DNA of 64,000 nt from Candidatus Saccharimonadota bacterium (GTDB lineage: Bacteria; Patescibacteriota; Saccharimonadia; Saccharimonadales; Saccharimonadaceae): assembly GCA_017511205.1 (NCBI GenBank), contig JAFWLE010000007.1:64367-128366 (forward strand), written 5' to 3'. A program made the translations under genes and the position numbers. The notes beneath the pieces were generated by a model, which was not told the origin of the DNA, searched no databases, and saw nothing but the letters and a program-made list of their open reading frames with translations. Each line of letters begins with the position of its first letter. Position 1 is the stretch's first letter. Shown here one piece after another: positions 1 through 8,369 of the stretch.

Positions 1-1013
1 GCACGAATATAAGTTCCAAGCCCACTTAAGTCTCCAGTTAAAAGGTTAGATAAACCAACCGTATTTTGCAAACCAAATAGACGATGAACCCGTCCCTTCC
101 TTAAGTCGCAATCAACTAGAAGTACCCTTTTCTCCGCTTGCGCAAAGGAAATCGCTAGATTCACCGAGACAAAACTCTTCCCCTCGCCGGCGTTTGTACT
201 GGTGACTAAAATCGTCTTCAAATCTTTATCTACCGATGTAAACTGCAAATTCGTACGTAAACTTTTGATGTTTTCGCTCACTAGTGCTTTTGGTGATTTA
301 TCTACTACTAGCTCATTCGTTCCACGACGCGACTTTGTTCCATCTTTTAATATTTGACCAGCAATCGGTAAGCCTACCAAATGCTCCGTATCATCGTTGT
401 GCTTCAAAGTATCATCAAAGTAGAATTTTAGAAATGCAAACCCAGCCACTACCAGAATCGAAACTGCAATCGCCAGGATCATATCACGTATCAAAGTATT
501 ATTCGCTGGCTTTTCTGGCGGCACCGCCACCGAAAGCTGTGTCACATTTTCAACTTTATAGATTTCCTTTACTTCCTTTTCAAAAACCTTAGCAATTTCA
601 TTTGCAATCATCGCCGCTAATTTCGCCTTTAAATCTTTCACAGCAATACTAAGGATCGAAGTGTCGTCTACCGGTTTGACCGTCAAATTCCGACTGAGCT
701 CCTGCACAGTAGTATTAAGCCCTAGATTCTCAATCACTTGGTTCAAAACTAGCTCACTTTTGGCAATCTCGCCATAAGTAGAAACTAGTTTCTGGCTAGC
801 ATTAATGTCATTTAGCGTCGCCGCTGAGGTATTTTCCCATTCCGCCACATCCGACTTAGCAATCACTACCGTAGTTTGCGCCTGATAAATCGGCTTTTTA
901 ATCATCGTGTCATAAACTACCACGCCAGACACAGCCAAAACTAACACTATAATAAAACCCAAAATATAACGTTTCAGGTAGCTTAAAAAATCCTTGATAT
1001 TTATTTCTTCCAT
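1..1013 (-). CDS. Wzc-like polysaccharide chain-length regulator / tyrosine kinase, partial
   Basis: The gene is open at the left edge, so its C-terminal end is missing. The ATG at 1013-1011 has an AAAGGA ribosome site and a TGT-TATAAT extended -10 box upstream. In order, I see a first membrane segment (about residues 15-36), a Wzz-type extracytoplasmic domain, a second membrane segment (about 175-200), and a cytoplasmic P-loop domain. That domain has Walker A NAGEGKS near residue 255 and the BY-kinase Walker A' VDCDLRKG. Fused Wzz plus BY-kinase proteins control length and export of surface polysaccharide. The LCP and glycan genes alongside fit this role. The tyrosine-rich tail cannot be judged. 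Confidence 0.85.
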   Translation of the reverse strand, partial: MEEINIKDFLSYLKRYILGFIIVLVLAVSGVVVYDTMIKKPIYQAQTTVVIAKSDVAEWENTSAATLNDINASQKLVSTYGEIAKSELVLNQVIENLGLNTTVQELSRNLTVKPVDDTSILSIAVKDLKAKLAAMIANEIAKVFEKEVKEIYKVENVTQLSVAVPPEKPANNTLIRDMILAIAVSILVVAGFAFLKFYFDDTLKHNDDTEHLVGLPIAGQILKDGTKSRRGTNELVVDKSPKALVSENIKSLRTNLQFTSVDKDLKTILVTSTNAGEGKSFVSVNLAISFAQAEKRVLLVDCDLRKGRVHRLFGLQNTVGLSNLLTGDLSGLGTYIR

Positions 1014-1075
1014 CACTTTTCCTTTACTAGATTATAACACAAATGCTTAAAAATAAAAATAATTATGCTTTAAAA

Positions 1076-2245
1076 TTACGAATTTTTTTCCACCTTTAAA
1101 TTATCTTCCATCTTTTTGATAATTTGCTCATAGGATTTCTCGTCTGGGATCATCACCCAAAGCGGTTCTTTTTCGCCATAAGTATGTGTCGGTAGCATAT
1201 CACCCACCCCATCCAGCCCGATAGATTCAATTTGCCAATCGATATTATTCGCTAGTTGAAAACGCATAAATTCAGTAATATCATCGCGAGAAAAGGTCGT
1301 TTCAAACGAATCCGCCGCAATGTCGAGGATTTCAGGTAGCTTCATTAAATATTTTTTAGAGCTAAGGAACCTATTGATAATGGCGGCTAGGACTTCCTGC
1401 TGATTCTCACCCCGATGCTTATCACCTCGTGCATAGGATTTCCTCTCTCGAGCAAAGCGCAGTGCACAGTCACCATCTACATGCTGCTTACCAACTACGT
1501 AATCACAATATTTGCTAGGATTTTTCTTACTCTCCGCAGCAAGATGCATCGCTTTATCAGAATTAATGTCAATCCCATCCAGTTGATCAACCACCTCAAC
1601 CACTGTATCAAAGCTTACTTTCACCGTATAATCTATCTCGAATTTATTACCCAGAAAATCTTCAATCGTGGCCTTGCTTCGCTCCACATCGTTATTTAGC
1701 CCCGCATGCGTAAGTTTATCTTTTAGACCCGTAGTACCGTGTATTTGGACGTAAGTGTCTCGCGGAATAGAAACAGAAAGAATTTTACCAGTCACTGGAT
1801 TCACGACTAGCAGTATGTTCACATCCGACCGCGCATCCGGATCCTCTACATTATTACGCGAATCAGTACCAGATACATACATAATAAACGGCTCTTTCGT
1901 CACGTCTTTGCCCGCGTTTTCCACCTCGTCACCAAGGCTGACCTTGTCCAGGAACCCATTCATCGCATTAGTGTAGCGAAAGGCAAAAATCGAGCCTGCG
2001 ATACAAATTATCGACACGATAATGCAAATGTACCGAAAAACCCCAAAATGTTTTTTTCTAAATATAATTGGAGCCATGCAAATCATTAAAAGTAATATCA
2101 GCGATACAATTATTAATATTACCACCCACATTTCCAAAATTTCCATTCGAATAATCGAAACTGCGAGAAGTACCGATGTGACAGCTTGCACCGCCACCAG
2201 GGCAGCCCCTATATACCATAGGATTCTTCTTTTCAATCTACTCAT
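1076..2245 (-). CDS. LytR-CpsA-Psr (LCP) family glycopolymer ligase
   Basis: LCP enzymes move glycan from an undecaprenyl-diphosphate carrier to peptidoglycan or wall protein on the outer face of the membrane. The protein starts with three hydrophobic segments in about the first 95 residues, followed by the LCP domain: GTDSR, RSDVNILLVV, SIPRDTYV and the arginine-rich RFARERKSYARGD-KHR segment that binds the lipid pyrophosphate. I chose the ATG at 2245 (MSRLKRR) because a TATAAT box lies at 2252-2257, only 6 nt upstream. The longer reading from 2293 would start inside or before the promoter. It lies beside the Wzc-like gene and so probably acts on the same surface polymer. Confidence 0.87.
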   Translation of the reverse strand: MSRLKRRILWYIGAALVAVQAVTSVLLAVSIIRMEILEMWVVILIIVSLILLLMICMAPIIFRKKHFGVFRYICIIVSIICIAGSIFAFRYTNAMNGFLDKVSLGDEVENAGKDVTKEPFIMYVSGTDSRNNVEDPDARSDVNILLVVNPVTGKILSVSIPRDTYVQIHGTTGLKDKLTHAGLNNDVERSKATIEDFLGNKFEIDYTVKVSFDTVVEVVDQLDGIDINSDKAMHLAAESKKNPSKYCDYVVGKQHVDGDCALRFARERKSYARGDKHRGENQQEVLAAIINRFLSSKKYLMKLPEILDIAADSFETTFSRDDITEFMRFQLANNIDWQIESIGLDGVGDMLPTHTYGEKEPLWVMIPDEKSYEQIIKKMEDNLKVEKNS

Positions 2246-2308
2246 CGTTATATTATAATAACACTTTATCATCAAAACAGCAAACCAACCCACACAGAAA
2301 ATTTTTTC

Positions 2309-2337
2309 TTGACTCCTTTACCTTATTGCGCTATAAT
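2309..2337 (+). promoter_or_regulatory. Promoter of small RNA copy 1
   Basis: TTGACT at 2309-2314, a 17-bp spacer, and TATAAT at 2332-2337. It drives the short RNA that begins about 7 nt downstream. No ORF follows on this strand. Confidence 0.8.
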
Positions 2338-2343
2338 AAGAAC

Positions 2344-2395
2344 ACATTCGGGAATACCCGCACTACCCCATTCGCAAGATTGGGGAATATTTTTT
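2344..2395 (+). ncRNA. Toxin-convergent small RNA, copy 1
   Basis: Predicted transcript of about 52 nt. It starts with the segment CATTCGGGAATACCCGC (hairpin CGGG-AATA-CCCG), shared with three other loci here. A second C4/G4 hairpin and the T-run at 2390-2395 form an intrinsic terminator. The T-run overlaps the TAA stop of the convergent PemK-like gene (2394-2396), so the RNA would be antisense to the 3' end of that mRNA. Transcription is inferred from promoter plus terminator only. Confidence 0.65.
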
Positions 2396-2789
2396 AGAAA
2401 TATAAAGCCCTAAATCCTTCCCTTACCTTTCGCAAATCAGAATCGGGAATCATCCCAACCTTCTCATAAAGTCTAGAAACACTAAAAATGCGTATTTGCG
2501 CCAATGAAGCATACTGTAATTTCCCATGATATTCAAACTGCACATACCAGCTTCCGACGTGTTTCTTCGAAGTTAATGGCACACCTAAAAAACCAAAACG
2601 ACTGAGCTTCTTAAAAATTAACACTGGTCTTGAAAAAACATTGCTTTTCCCGTTTATCTCAATACCAACATTTTCACCTACAGCGCACCACCATACTTCA
2701 CCGTCTTTGATATCTGGTATCCTTCCGCTAAAATGTACATTTGATTTTACCTTTATCCACCCATCAAAATCTTTCTTAGCCTCATTCAT
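2394..2789 (-). CDS. PemK/MazF-like toxin-fold protein
   Basis: 131 residues. The family hallmarks are GEVWWCAVGENVG near residues 30-42, the SRPVLIFKK beta-strand, the VPLTSKK loop and the late SLAQIRIFSVSRL segment. These match PemK/MazF/Kid proteins, which are ribosome-independent mRNA endonucleases. I chose the ATG at 2789 (MNEAKKDFDGW) because GAGAGGAG sits 4 nt upstream; the longer frame would need a TTG start. There is no antitoxin-sized ORF on either side. Instead a small RNA is convergent with its 3' end. It is about half identical by eye to the gene at 37362-37760 and is the intact sister of the pseudogene at 2990-3187. Nuclease activity is inferred from the family. Confidence 0.75.
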   Translation of the reverse strand: MNEAKKDFDGWIKVKSNVHFSGRIPDIKDGEVWWCAVGENVGIEINGKSNVFSRPVLIFKKLSRFGFLGVPLTSKKHVGSWYVQFEYHGKLQYASLAQIRIFSVSRLYEKVGMIPDSDLRKVREGFRALYF

Positions 2790-2905
2790 AAAACTCCTCT
2801 CTATTATTTTCAAAAAATCAAATCACACTCTAATGGTTTCTTCAACCCCCGCATCTCGCTATCGCTAAACAATTATAAAGAAAAACCTATGATGCTATAT
2901 AAGCA

Positions 2906-2934
2906 TTGATCATTCACGCCCAATATGATATAAT
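2906..2934 (+). promoter_or_regulatory. Promoter of small RNA copy 2
   Basis: TTGATC at 2906-2911, a 17-bp spacer, and TATAAT at 2929-2934 with an extended TGA just before the -10 box. The layout is the same as at the other three copies. Confidence 0.75.
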
Positions 2935-2940
2935 CAAACT

Positions 2941-2991
2941 ACATTCGGGAATACCCGCCCATCCCTAGATTAAAACTAGGGAGTATTTTTT
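2941..2991 (+). ncRNA. Toxin-convergent small RNA, copy 2
   Basis: It has the same conserved CATTCGGGAATACCCGC start as copy 1. The terminator hairpin differs (CCCTAG...CTAGGG) and is followed by a T-run at 2986-2991. The T-run runs into the TAA stop (2990-2992) of the decayed PemK-like gene. Promoter and RNA structure are intact although the partner gene is broken. Confidence 0.62.
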
Positions 2992-3187
2992 AGCAATACA
3001 ATCGCTTAAAACCACCTCTTACCAACAACAAATCAGAGTTCAGCAGAGATCCCATTTTTCTGCATAAACGATAAACACTCATTACTCTCACCTACTCACC
3101 TTCTTTTACGCTTCGAAAAATTCCTGCATAATGCAAATTAGATTTTACACTTATCCATCCATCAAAATCCTTCTTAGTATCATTCAT
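2990..3187 (-). pseudogene. Decayed PemK/MazF-like toxin gene
   Basis: Read leftwards from the ATG at 3187, the N-terminus MNDTKKDFDGWISVKSN is very close to that of the gene at 2394-2789. About 75 central codons are missing, and an in-frame TAG follows KEGE. The sequence then resumes with the family's C-terminal part (VMSVYRLCRKMGSLLNSD...FKRLYC) and ends in TAA. The DNA upstream (about 3190-3270) also matches the DNA upstream of the intact copy (about 2795-2870). This is therefore the second unit of a tandem duplication that lost its toxin core by deletion. It cannot make a complete toxin. Confidence 0.8.
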
Positions 3188-3615
3188 AAAAGTTTTTCTC
3201 CATTAGTTTTCGAAAAATCAAATCACACCAAATTGAATTTTTCAACCCTCACATCCCGCTATCGCCAAAATAAAAGCAACAAGAAGCGAATATAGGTTTA
3301 CTGGCAACAAAAAAGATGACACAACCCCACTCAGTTAAGAACGAAGTCACCCCTAATGCCATTATATCTATCGCTTGAAAACCAAGCACCTTTCCACCCC
3401 AAATTTTAGAATCATTCGCCTTATCTCTCTGTTTCTTAAACAATTCAACAATATTCTATGAAACTATATAAAAACTATCTAGTATTCATTATTTTCCTCT
3501 AAATCCTTGTTCAAGGTGTATAATAAAGAGAGAGATAAAAAGCCCATGAAAATGGTAACTACCCAAAAATAATACAATGTATAAAGAATACTTATGTCAA
3601 GAATAGGTAACGAAT
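3188..3615. other. Gene-free A+T-rich spacer before the glycan cluster
   Basis: The left 80 bp is the duplicated upstream region of the toxin pseudogene, including the shared stretch GCGATAGCG-GATG in minus orientation. The rest is A+T-rich. A TATAAT at 3519-3524 on the plus strand is the best candidate -10 box for the glycan genes that start at 3616. I see no convincing gene here. Confidence 0.5.
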
Positions 3616-4815
3616 ATGGCAAAACTACTATTTGTTCACGGTGGTGAAAAAGTAAAAAAAGACACTTTAGGCAATAACTACACAGACGGTTCTTACAACC
3701 ACGAGACATGGAAAAGATATAAAAAGCTAGCAAGTGAAATAACAGCTGCATTCAGAGTGGAAGATACTATCTACGAACAACGTGACGCAATGAGCAAATT
3801 CCAGCCAATAGATAAAGATATTACTATTATTCCAATAAAAGATAGAAAAAGAAGCATTAGTGAATATCTTTCTTTAAAAAACAAAAAATATAATAAAAAG
3901 CTAATTGAAAATAACGTCAAAAAAAGTGACATTATAATTGCGAGAGTACCATCAGAAATTTCTTATTACGCAATAAACTTTGCAAATAAATATAATAAAA
4001 AAATTTTAGTAGAAGTAGTTGGTTGTGCCTTCGACAGTATGTGGAATCACAGCATCAAGGGGAAAATCTTGGCTATTCCTGAATATCTAAAACAAAAACA
4101 CTATCTAAAAAAAGCACCATACGCAATCTATGTCTCAAACAATTTTCTACAAAAACGATACCCTATAAAAGGTATGAGCATTGGATGCTCAGACGTTGTA
4201 CTCCCTAGTATAAAAAGAAATGATTTAAAGAATAGGTTAGCAAGAAAGAAAAAAGAAACTGACAAATTCATACTAGGAACCGTAGGCGCAGTTAATACTA
4301 AATATAAAGGGCAACAATACGTAATTAAAGCAATGAAAACCCTAATAGATAATGGTTATAACCTAGAATACTGGATAATAGGAGGCGGAGATAACACATA
4401 TTTAAATAATTTAACAAAAAAATATCATCTCGAAAAAAATGTTAAATTTACAGGCCCTAAAAACCACTCAGAAATTTTCAATTTGATAAAGCAAATGGAC
4501 ATATATATACAACCTAGCAACGCAGAATCACACGGACGGGCTGTTCTAGAAGCTATGAGCGTATCTTGCCCGTGCATAGGATCTTCTACCGGAGGAATAC
4601 CAGAATTGGTCAATGAAAACTTTATTTTTAAAAGAAAAAAATATAAAGATTTGGCAAAAAAAATTAAGAAAATGATTAATGAATGCACAGCGGAGATGGC
4701 AATTTACAGTTACGAGAAGTCTAAACAATTCGCAAAATCAAAGCTAGATAAGAAAAGGATTGATTTTTATAGAAAAGTATTTAATAATAAAATAGAAGAT
4801 GAAAAAGATAGTTAG
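3616..4815 (+). CDS. Glycosyltransferase, GT4-like (GT-B fold)
   Basis: 399 residues. The C-terminal half has the GT-B nucleotide-sugar site: ILGTVGAVNTKYKGQQ, the FTGPKNHSEIFNLI strand, and the acidic signature SNAESHGRAVLEAMS...GGIPELV. These proteins transfer a sugar from a nucleotide donor to a lipid-linked glycan on the cytoplasmic face. An AGGTAA ribosome site precedes the ATG. It is the first gene of a four-gene plus-strand block and overlaps the acetyltransferase by 17 nt. Base composition is markedly richer in A+T than in the surrounding housekeeping genes, which suggests transfer. The sugar cannot be read from the sequence. Confidence 0.82.
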   Translation: MAKLLFVHGGEKVKKDTLGNNYTDGSYNHETWKRYKKLASEITAAFRVEDTIYEQRDAMSKFQPIDKDITIIPIKDRKRSISEYLSLKNKKYNKKLIENNVKKSDIIIARVPSEISYYAINFANKYNKKILVEVVGCAFDSMWNHSIKGKILAIPEYLKQKHYLKKAPYAIYVSNNFLQKRYPIKGMSIGCSDVVLPSIKRNDLKNRLARKKKETDKFILGTVGAVNTKYKGQQYVIKAMKTLIDNGYNLEYWIIGGGDNTYLNNLTKKYHLEKNVKFTGPKNHSEIFNLIKQMDIYIQPSNAESHGRAVLEAMSVSCPCIGSSTGGIPELVNENFIFKRKKYKDLAKKIKKMINECTAEMAIYSYEKSKQFAKSKLDKKRIDFYRKVFNNKIEDEKDS

Positions 4816-5317
4816 ATATTTTTTGCATGATTTTTTATTTAATGTGGTTATGGGAATAACCGCTATCTTACCCAACAATTATATCTCAACTAATATTAGA
4901 GGTTTTTTGGTGAAGCATTTTTTCAAGAAATGTGGTAAAAAATTTAAAATTGCATCCGGTGTAAAAGCATTAAGAGTCGATAATATTACGATTGGAGATG
5001 ATGTATATATAGCTCATAATGTCTGGATAAATGGCGTTGGCAAACTACAATTATCAGATAATGTAATCATATCTCCAAATTGTGTTATTGACACCAGCCG
5101 ACATATCTATGAAAATGGTCAAATCACCAACAAATCACATTCGGAAAGCATACACATCGGAAAAGGAACATGGGTAGCCGCAAATTCAACAGTTATTCAC
5201 GGAGTAAAAATTGGCGAAGGATGTATCATTGCAGCCAATACGTGCGTCACTAAAGATGTAGAGTCTCACAAAATGGTTGGTGGAGTACCGGCAAAAATAA
5301 TCAAGGAACTGAAATAA
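4799..5317 (+). CDS. Hexapeptide-repeat O-acetyltransferase (WbbJ/maltose acetyltransferase-like)
   Basis: 172 residues with the repeating hexapeptide pattern of a left-handed beta helix from about residue 60 (ITIGDDVYIAHNVWING, VIISPNCVIDTSRH, IHIGKGTWVAANSTVIHGVKIG, CIIAANTCVTKDV) and the closing GGVPAKIIKEL. Such enzymes acetylate sugars using acetyl-CoA. The histidine in the TSRH segment is the likely catalytic base. The gene overlaps the preceding glycosyltransferase and is followed after 3 nt by the polymerase gene, so it probably decorates the same polysaccharide repeat unit. Confidence 0.85.
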   Translation: MKKIVRYFLHDFLFNVVMGITAILPNNYISTNIRGFLVKHFFKKCGKKFKIASGVKALRVDNITIGDDVYIAHNVWINGVGKLQLSDNVIISPNCVIDTSRHIYENGQITNKSHSESIHIGKGTWVAANSTVIHGVKIGEGCIIAANTCVTKDVESHKMVGGVPAKIIKELK

Positions 5318-5320
5318 ACT

Positions 5321-6730
5321 ATGAAAAAAATAGTCAATCTTATAATGTTCCTCGTCCCTACATTCACATTGTTTTATACTATCCTATTTAATCATTTTGA
5401 AAAATATGATTTATTATTTCTAATGCCTCTTACCTATACAATTTGCTATTTTGGATTTCTGAAAAAATTTTTGTTTGCAAAATTCTCATTTTTTAGGGTT
5501 ACTTTTATCATAATATTGTTTTTAAGATACGTCATCCTTCCATTACTAATAGTTGTATCTAATTATGATAATATTGTATCAATCTATAAACCAACAATAT
5601 ATCAAACAAGAATTGCAATATTGTTAATGGTTTACGAAATAATAGCCTACTCATTTTTTATATGGATTTATCCTAAACTTAAGAAAGATAAAACAAGAGA
5701 AAAAACTATAAAAAAATATATAGATATAAACTATACTAATCCTATTTTTATAATCTTTTGCATCATTGCAATCTCCTTACTCATGTTAACGCCAGGAGTC
5801 ATTAACTATTTTAATTTCATAACTGTAAGTAAAGATTTCAATAGTTTAGACCTTTCGACAACAGAAGAAATTACTATACTGTTTGTTGCCTGCGCAAAAG
5901 GAATAATATTCTTAATACTGTTAAATTATTTATCAAAAAAATATAAAAGAAACAATAACAAGTTATACTATTATTTAGGGCTATTAGTGACAATTATTAA
6001 TTCATGCATATATTATGGGTCTAATAGATCGACATTTATTTTTATCGCGATTGCATCGTTTGCAACATTCTACGCTTTTTACAGAAAAGGATTGAAACAA
6101 ATGGCGCTAATAATGAGCACTATAATATTCATTATCCTCCCAATCATAACAACATATAGAAACTACTACGATTACTATTCAGACTTATCTGGAATGCAAA
6201 AAACACTAGTTTCATCGCAAGGCACTATAAATGAATACTTTGGTGGTATTAATAATGTTGCAGTCGGATTAGAAACAGCAAATGAATACCAAGATAAAAG
6301 GACAATGTCTAATCTATTATTTGATTTTACAAGACCAGTAATTGGACTAAACATTTTCCTAAAAAATATAGATATGGAGTATTCGAATCTATTTTTTAAT
6401 CATTGCTACCATAAAAGTGATTTAGTTTCGGTCATATTCCCAACTATTTCACAAGGATATTTTTATTTTGGTTTTTTCGGCGCCCCATTGCTCGGCATAC
6501 TCTTAATATATATAGCTTTAAAGCTTGAAGAATACTGCATTAATCTATCTAATCCATACCTCGTTTACTTCTTTACGCCATCCTTGCTAAGACTTGCAAC
6601 ACTAACCGGGCCAAATGTAAATATTCAGATGAATGACCTATCCCTAAAAATACTTGCTCCTATCCTACTATTACTGCTATACAAGGGGATTACAAAAAGA
6701 GAAAACAGAAAGCAGCTAATAAATGCATAA
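5321..6730 (+). CDS. Wzy-like oligosaccharide repeat-unit polymerase
   Basis: 469 residues with roughly a dozen hydrophobic segments and one larger outer loop (about residues 280-370), a layout typical of O-antigen/capsule polymerases. These proteins share little sequence, so the call rests on topology and position between an acetyltransferase and a flippase gene. The motif YYGSNRSTFIF in a membrane segment resembles those seen in Wzy/EpsG-type proteins. It would join lipid-linked repeat units outside the membrane. Strong A+T bias like its neighbours. It overlaps the flippase start by 8 nt. Confidence 0.72.
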   Translation: MKKIVNLIMFLVPTFTLFYTILFNHFEKYDLLFLMPLTYTICYFGFLKKFLFAKFSFFRVTFIIILFLRYVILPLLIVVSNYDNIVSIYKPTIYQTRIAILLMVYEIIAYSFFIWIYPKLKKDKTREKTIKKYIDINYTNPIFIIFCIIAISLLMLTPGVINYFNFITVSKDFNSLDLSTTEEITILFVACAKGIIFLILLNYLSKKYKRNNNKLYYYLGLLVTIINSCIYYGSNRSTFIFIAIASFATFYAFYRKGLKQMALIMSTIIFIILPIITTYRNYYDYYSDLSGMQKTLVSSQGTINEYFGGINNVAVGLETANEYQDKRTMSNLLFDFTRPVIGLNIFLKNIDMEYSNLFFNHCYHKSDLVSVIFPTISQGYFYFGFFGAPLLGILLIYIALKLEEYCINLSNPYLVYFFTPSLLRLATLTGPNVNIQMNDLSLKILAPILLLLLYKGITKRENRKQLINA

Positions 6731-8231
6731 CAAAAATCGAAATGTAATTCTGAATATAATAATGCCATTTTTCACACAAGTGGTATCAATTATCGTTGCC
6801 CTTCTCGTTCCAAGAATGCTAATATACACATACGGCTCACCAATTAATGGACTGATAACATCAACAAATCAAATCGTATCCTATTTCGCAATAATCGAAA
6901 GCGGAATTTGTTCTATAGCATGCGCATTCCTAGCGAAACCATTATTGGACAATAATCACGATCGTATTAATAATATCATGACCACTATTAGCAGTTTTTA
7001 TAAAAAATTCGCATATATACTATTGTTATTTACAATAATTTTTTCATTCGTATACCCCATAAAAATGGGAAATGACTATCTAAAGAGCACATTAATAATA
7101 ATTCTCCTTTGTCTGCCAAGTATTCTAGGATACTTTTATTATCTAAAATACAACCTTATACTCTTCGCAAATGGTAAACAATTCACTATAATTTTTTCAG
7201 CCTCAATCACAAACCTCTTAGTTGCATTAGTTCAATATCTCTTAATAAAAATGAACGCAGATATTATACTAATTGTATTAATTGTTCCATTATTCAACAT
7301 AATCAGGTTAGAATTACTAAAAAAACTAATCAAAAAAGAATTCAACTATTTAAGTTTTAAAGCAATAGAAGACAAAAGCATATTAGATCAAAAATGGGAC
7401 GCTATTATACTAGTTATTTCAAGAACACTAAAAACATTAATTCCACTTCTATTTTTGAACATCTTTTATGGGTTCAAAGAAATCAGCGTCTTCTCGATTT
7501 ATGTAACAATTTTTCATGTCGGAAACTCTATACTAACCACAATAGGAAATGGACTGGTCCCAGAATTTAGTAAAAAAATTGTGTCAAATGGAAATATTAG
7601 CTCATTTTACAAATATTTAAACATTTTTAGCTACTCAACCACATTGCTTCTATCTTCTTGTTTTGTATTCCTATTCCACTCCTTCTTAAACATATACATT
7701 GGCACTGACACGGATATTCCATACTATTCTAAACTACTTACCTTAACTTTTATAATAAACGAAGCTATAATGAACGTTAGATTAGTCCCAGAAATACACA
7801 TTAAAGCAACAAACAGTTTCAAAAAAACAAACAAAAGTATGTATATAGAATTAGCTCTTTCGTTCATTCTCACTCCACTTAGCTGCTTACTATTCGGCTA
7901 TGAAGGCATTCTAATTGGTTCTATTATTGGAAGTATTTATAGAACATATAGTATTACAAACTTCACAAAAAACAGCATAAAAACAAGTTCATTCAGCTAT
8001 TCTAAAAATACAATCTTCTCAATACTATATATAGTGATATGCATTATAATCTCTAGCACAACCTTAGAAAATAGTACAATAAGCGGCATCGGAAAATGGA
8101 TACTATTATCTATAGCCGTTGTTATTATCAATGCGTTGCTAATTCTAATAACACAAGTTTTATTATTAAATAAAATACAATTGCTCAATATCAGCAAAAT
8201 CAAAAATAAAAAATACACAAAAAAGAAATAA
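6723..8231 (+). CDS. Wzx-like lipid-linked oligosaccharide flippase (MOP superfamily)
   Basis: 502 residues with about 12-14 membrane segments. It opens with RNVILNIIMPFFTQVVSIIV and PRMLIYTYGSPINGL, a start typical of polysaccharide flippases of the MATE/MOP group. The protein would flip undecaprenyl-linked repeat units across the membrane for the polymerase encoded just upstream (8-nt overlap). The lysine-rich C-terminal tail is cytoplasmic. It is the last gene of the A+T-rich plus-strand block, and the next gene converges on it from the other strand. Confidence 0.82.
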   Translation: MHNKNRNVILNIIMPFFTQVVSIIVALLVPRMLIYTYGSPINGLITSTNQIVSYFAIIESGICSIACAFLAKPLLDNNHDRINNIMTTISSFYKKFAYILLLFTIIFSFVYPIKMGNDYLKSTLIIILLCLPSILGYFYYLKYNLILFANGKQFTIIFSASITNLLVALVQYLLIKMNADIILIVLIVPLFNIIRLELLKKLIKKEFNYLSFKAIEDKSILDQKWDAIILVISRTLKTLIPLLFLNIFYGFKEISVFSIYVTIFHVGNSILTTIGNGLVPEFSKKIVSNGNISSFYKYLNIFSYSTTLLLSSCFVFLFHSFLNIYIGTDTDIPYYSKLLTLTFIINEAIMNVRLVPEIHIKATNSFKKTNKSMYIELALSFILTPLSCLLFGYEGILIGSIIGSIYRTYSITNFTKNSIKTSSFSYSKNTIFSILYIVICIIISSTTLENSTISGIGKWILLSIAVVIINALLILITQVLLLNKIQLLNISKIKNKKYTKKK

Positions 8232-8369
8232 CATAAACGCAAGGCGCATTCATCAAATAAAAAATCTACACATTATAATCAAAAAACATCTTTCCTCATT
8301 ATCATCCCGTAAACGATAAACAACCTACAAAAATAAATAATGCCATATTTTTATAAACTATAAAAACTT

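Noticed and set aside
2345-2395. Terminator function of the small-RNA hairpins for the toxin mRNA (minus strand)
   Set aside because: Read on the minus strand the hairpins are preceded, not followed, by the A/T run, so there is no T-run to end toxin transcripts there.
2344-2789. Pairing of the RNA's CATTC with GAATG at the start codon of toxin 1
   Set aside because: Only five bases, and not conserved at the second PemK-like gene (37760), so translation block at the start is not supported.
3249-3443. 64-residue minus-strand ORF
   Set aside because: It starts at TTG with no ribosome site, and its end lies in duplicated upstream DNA of the toxin pseudogene. The composition does not suggest a real protein.
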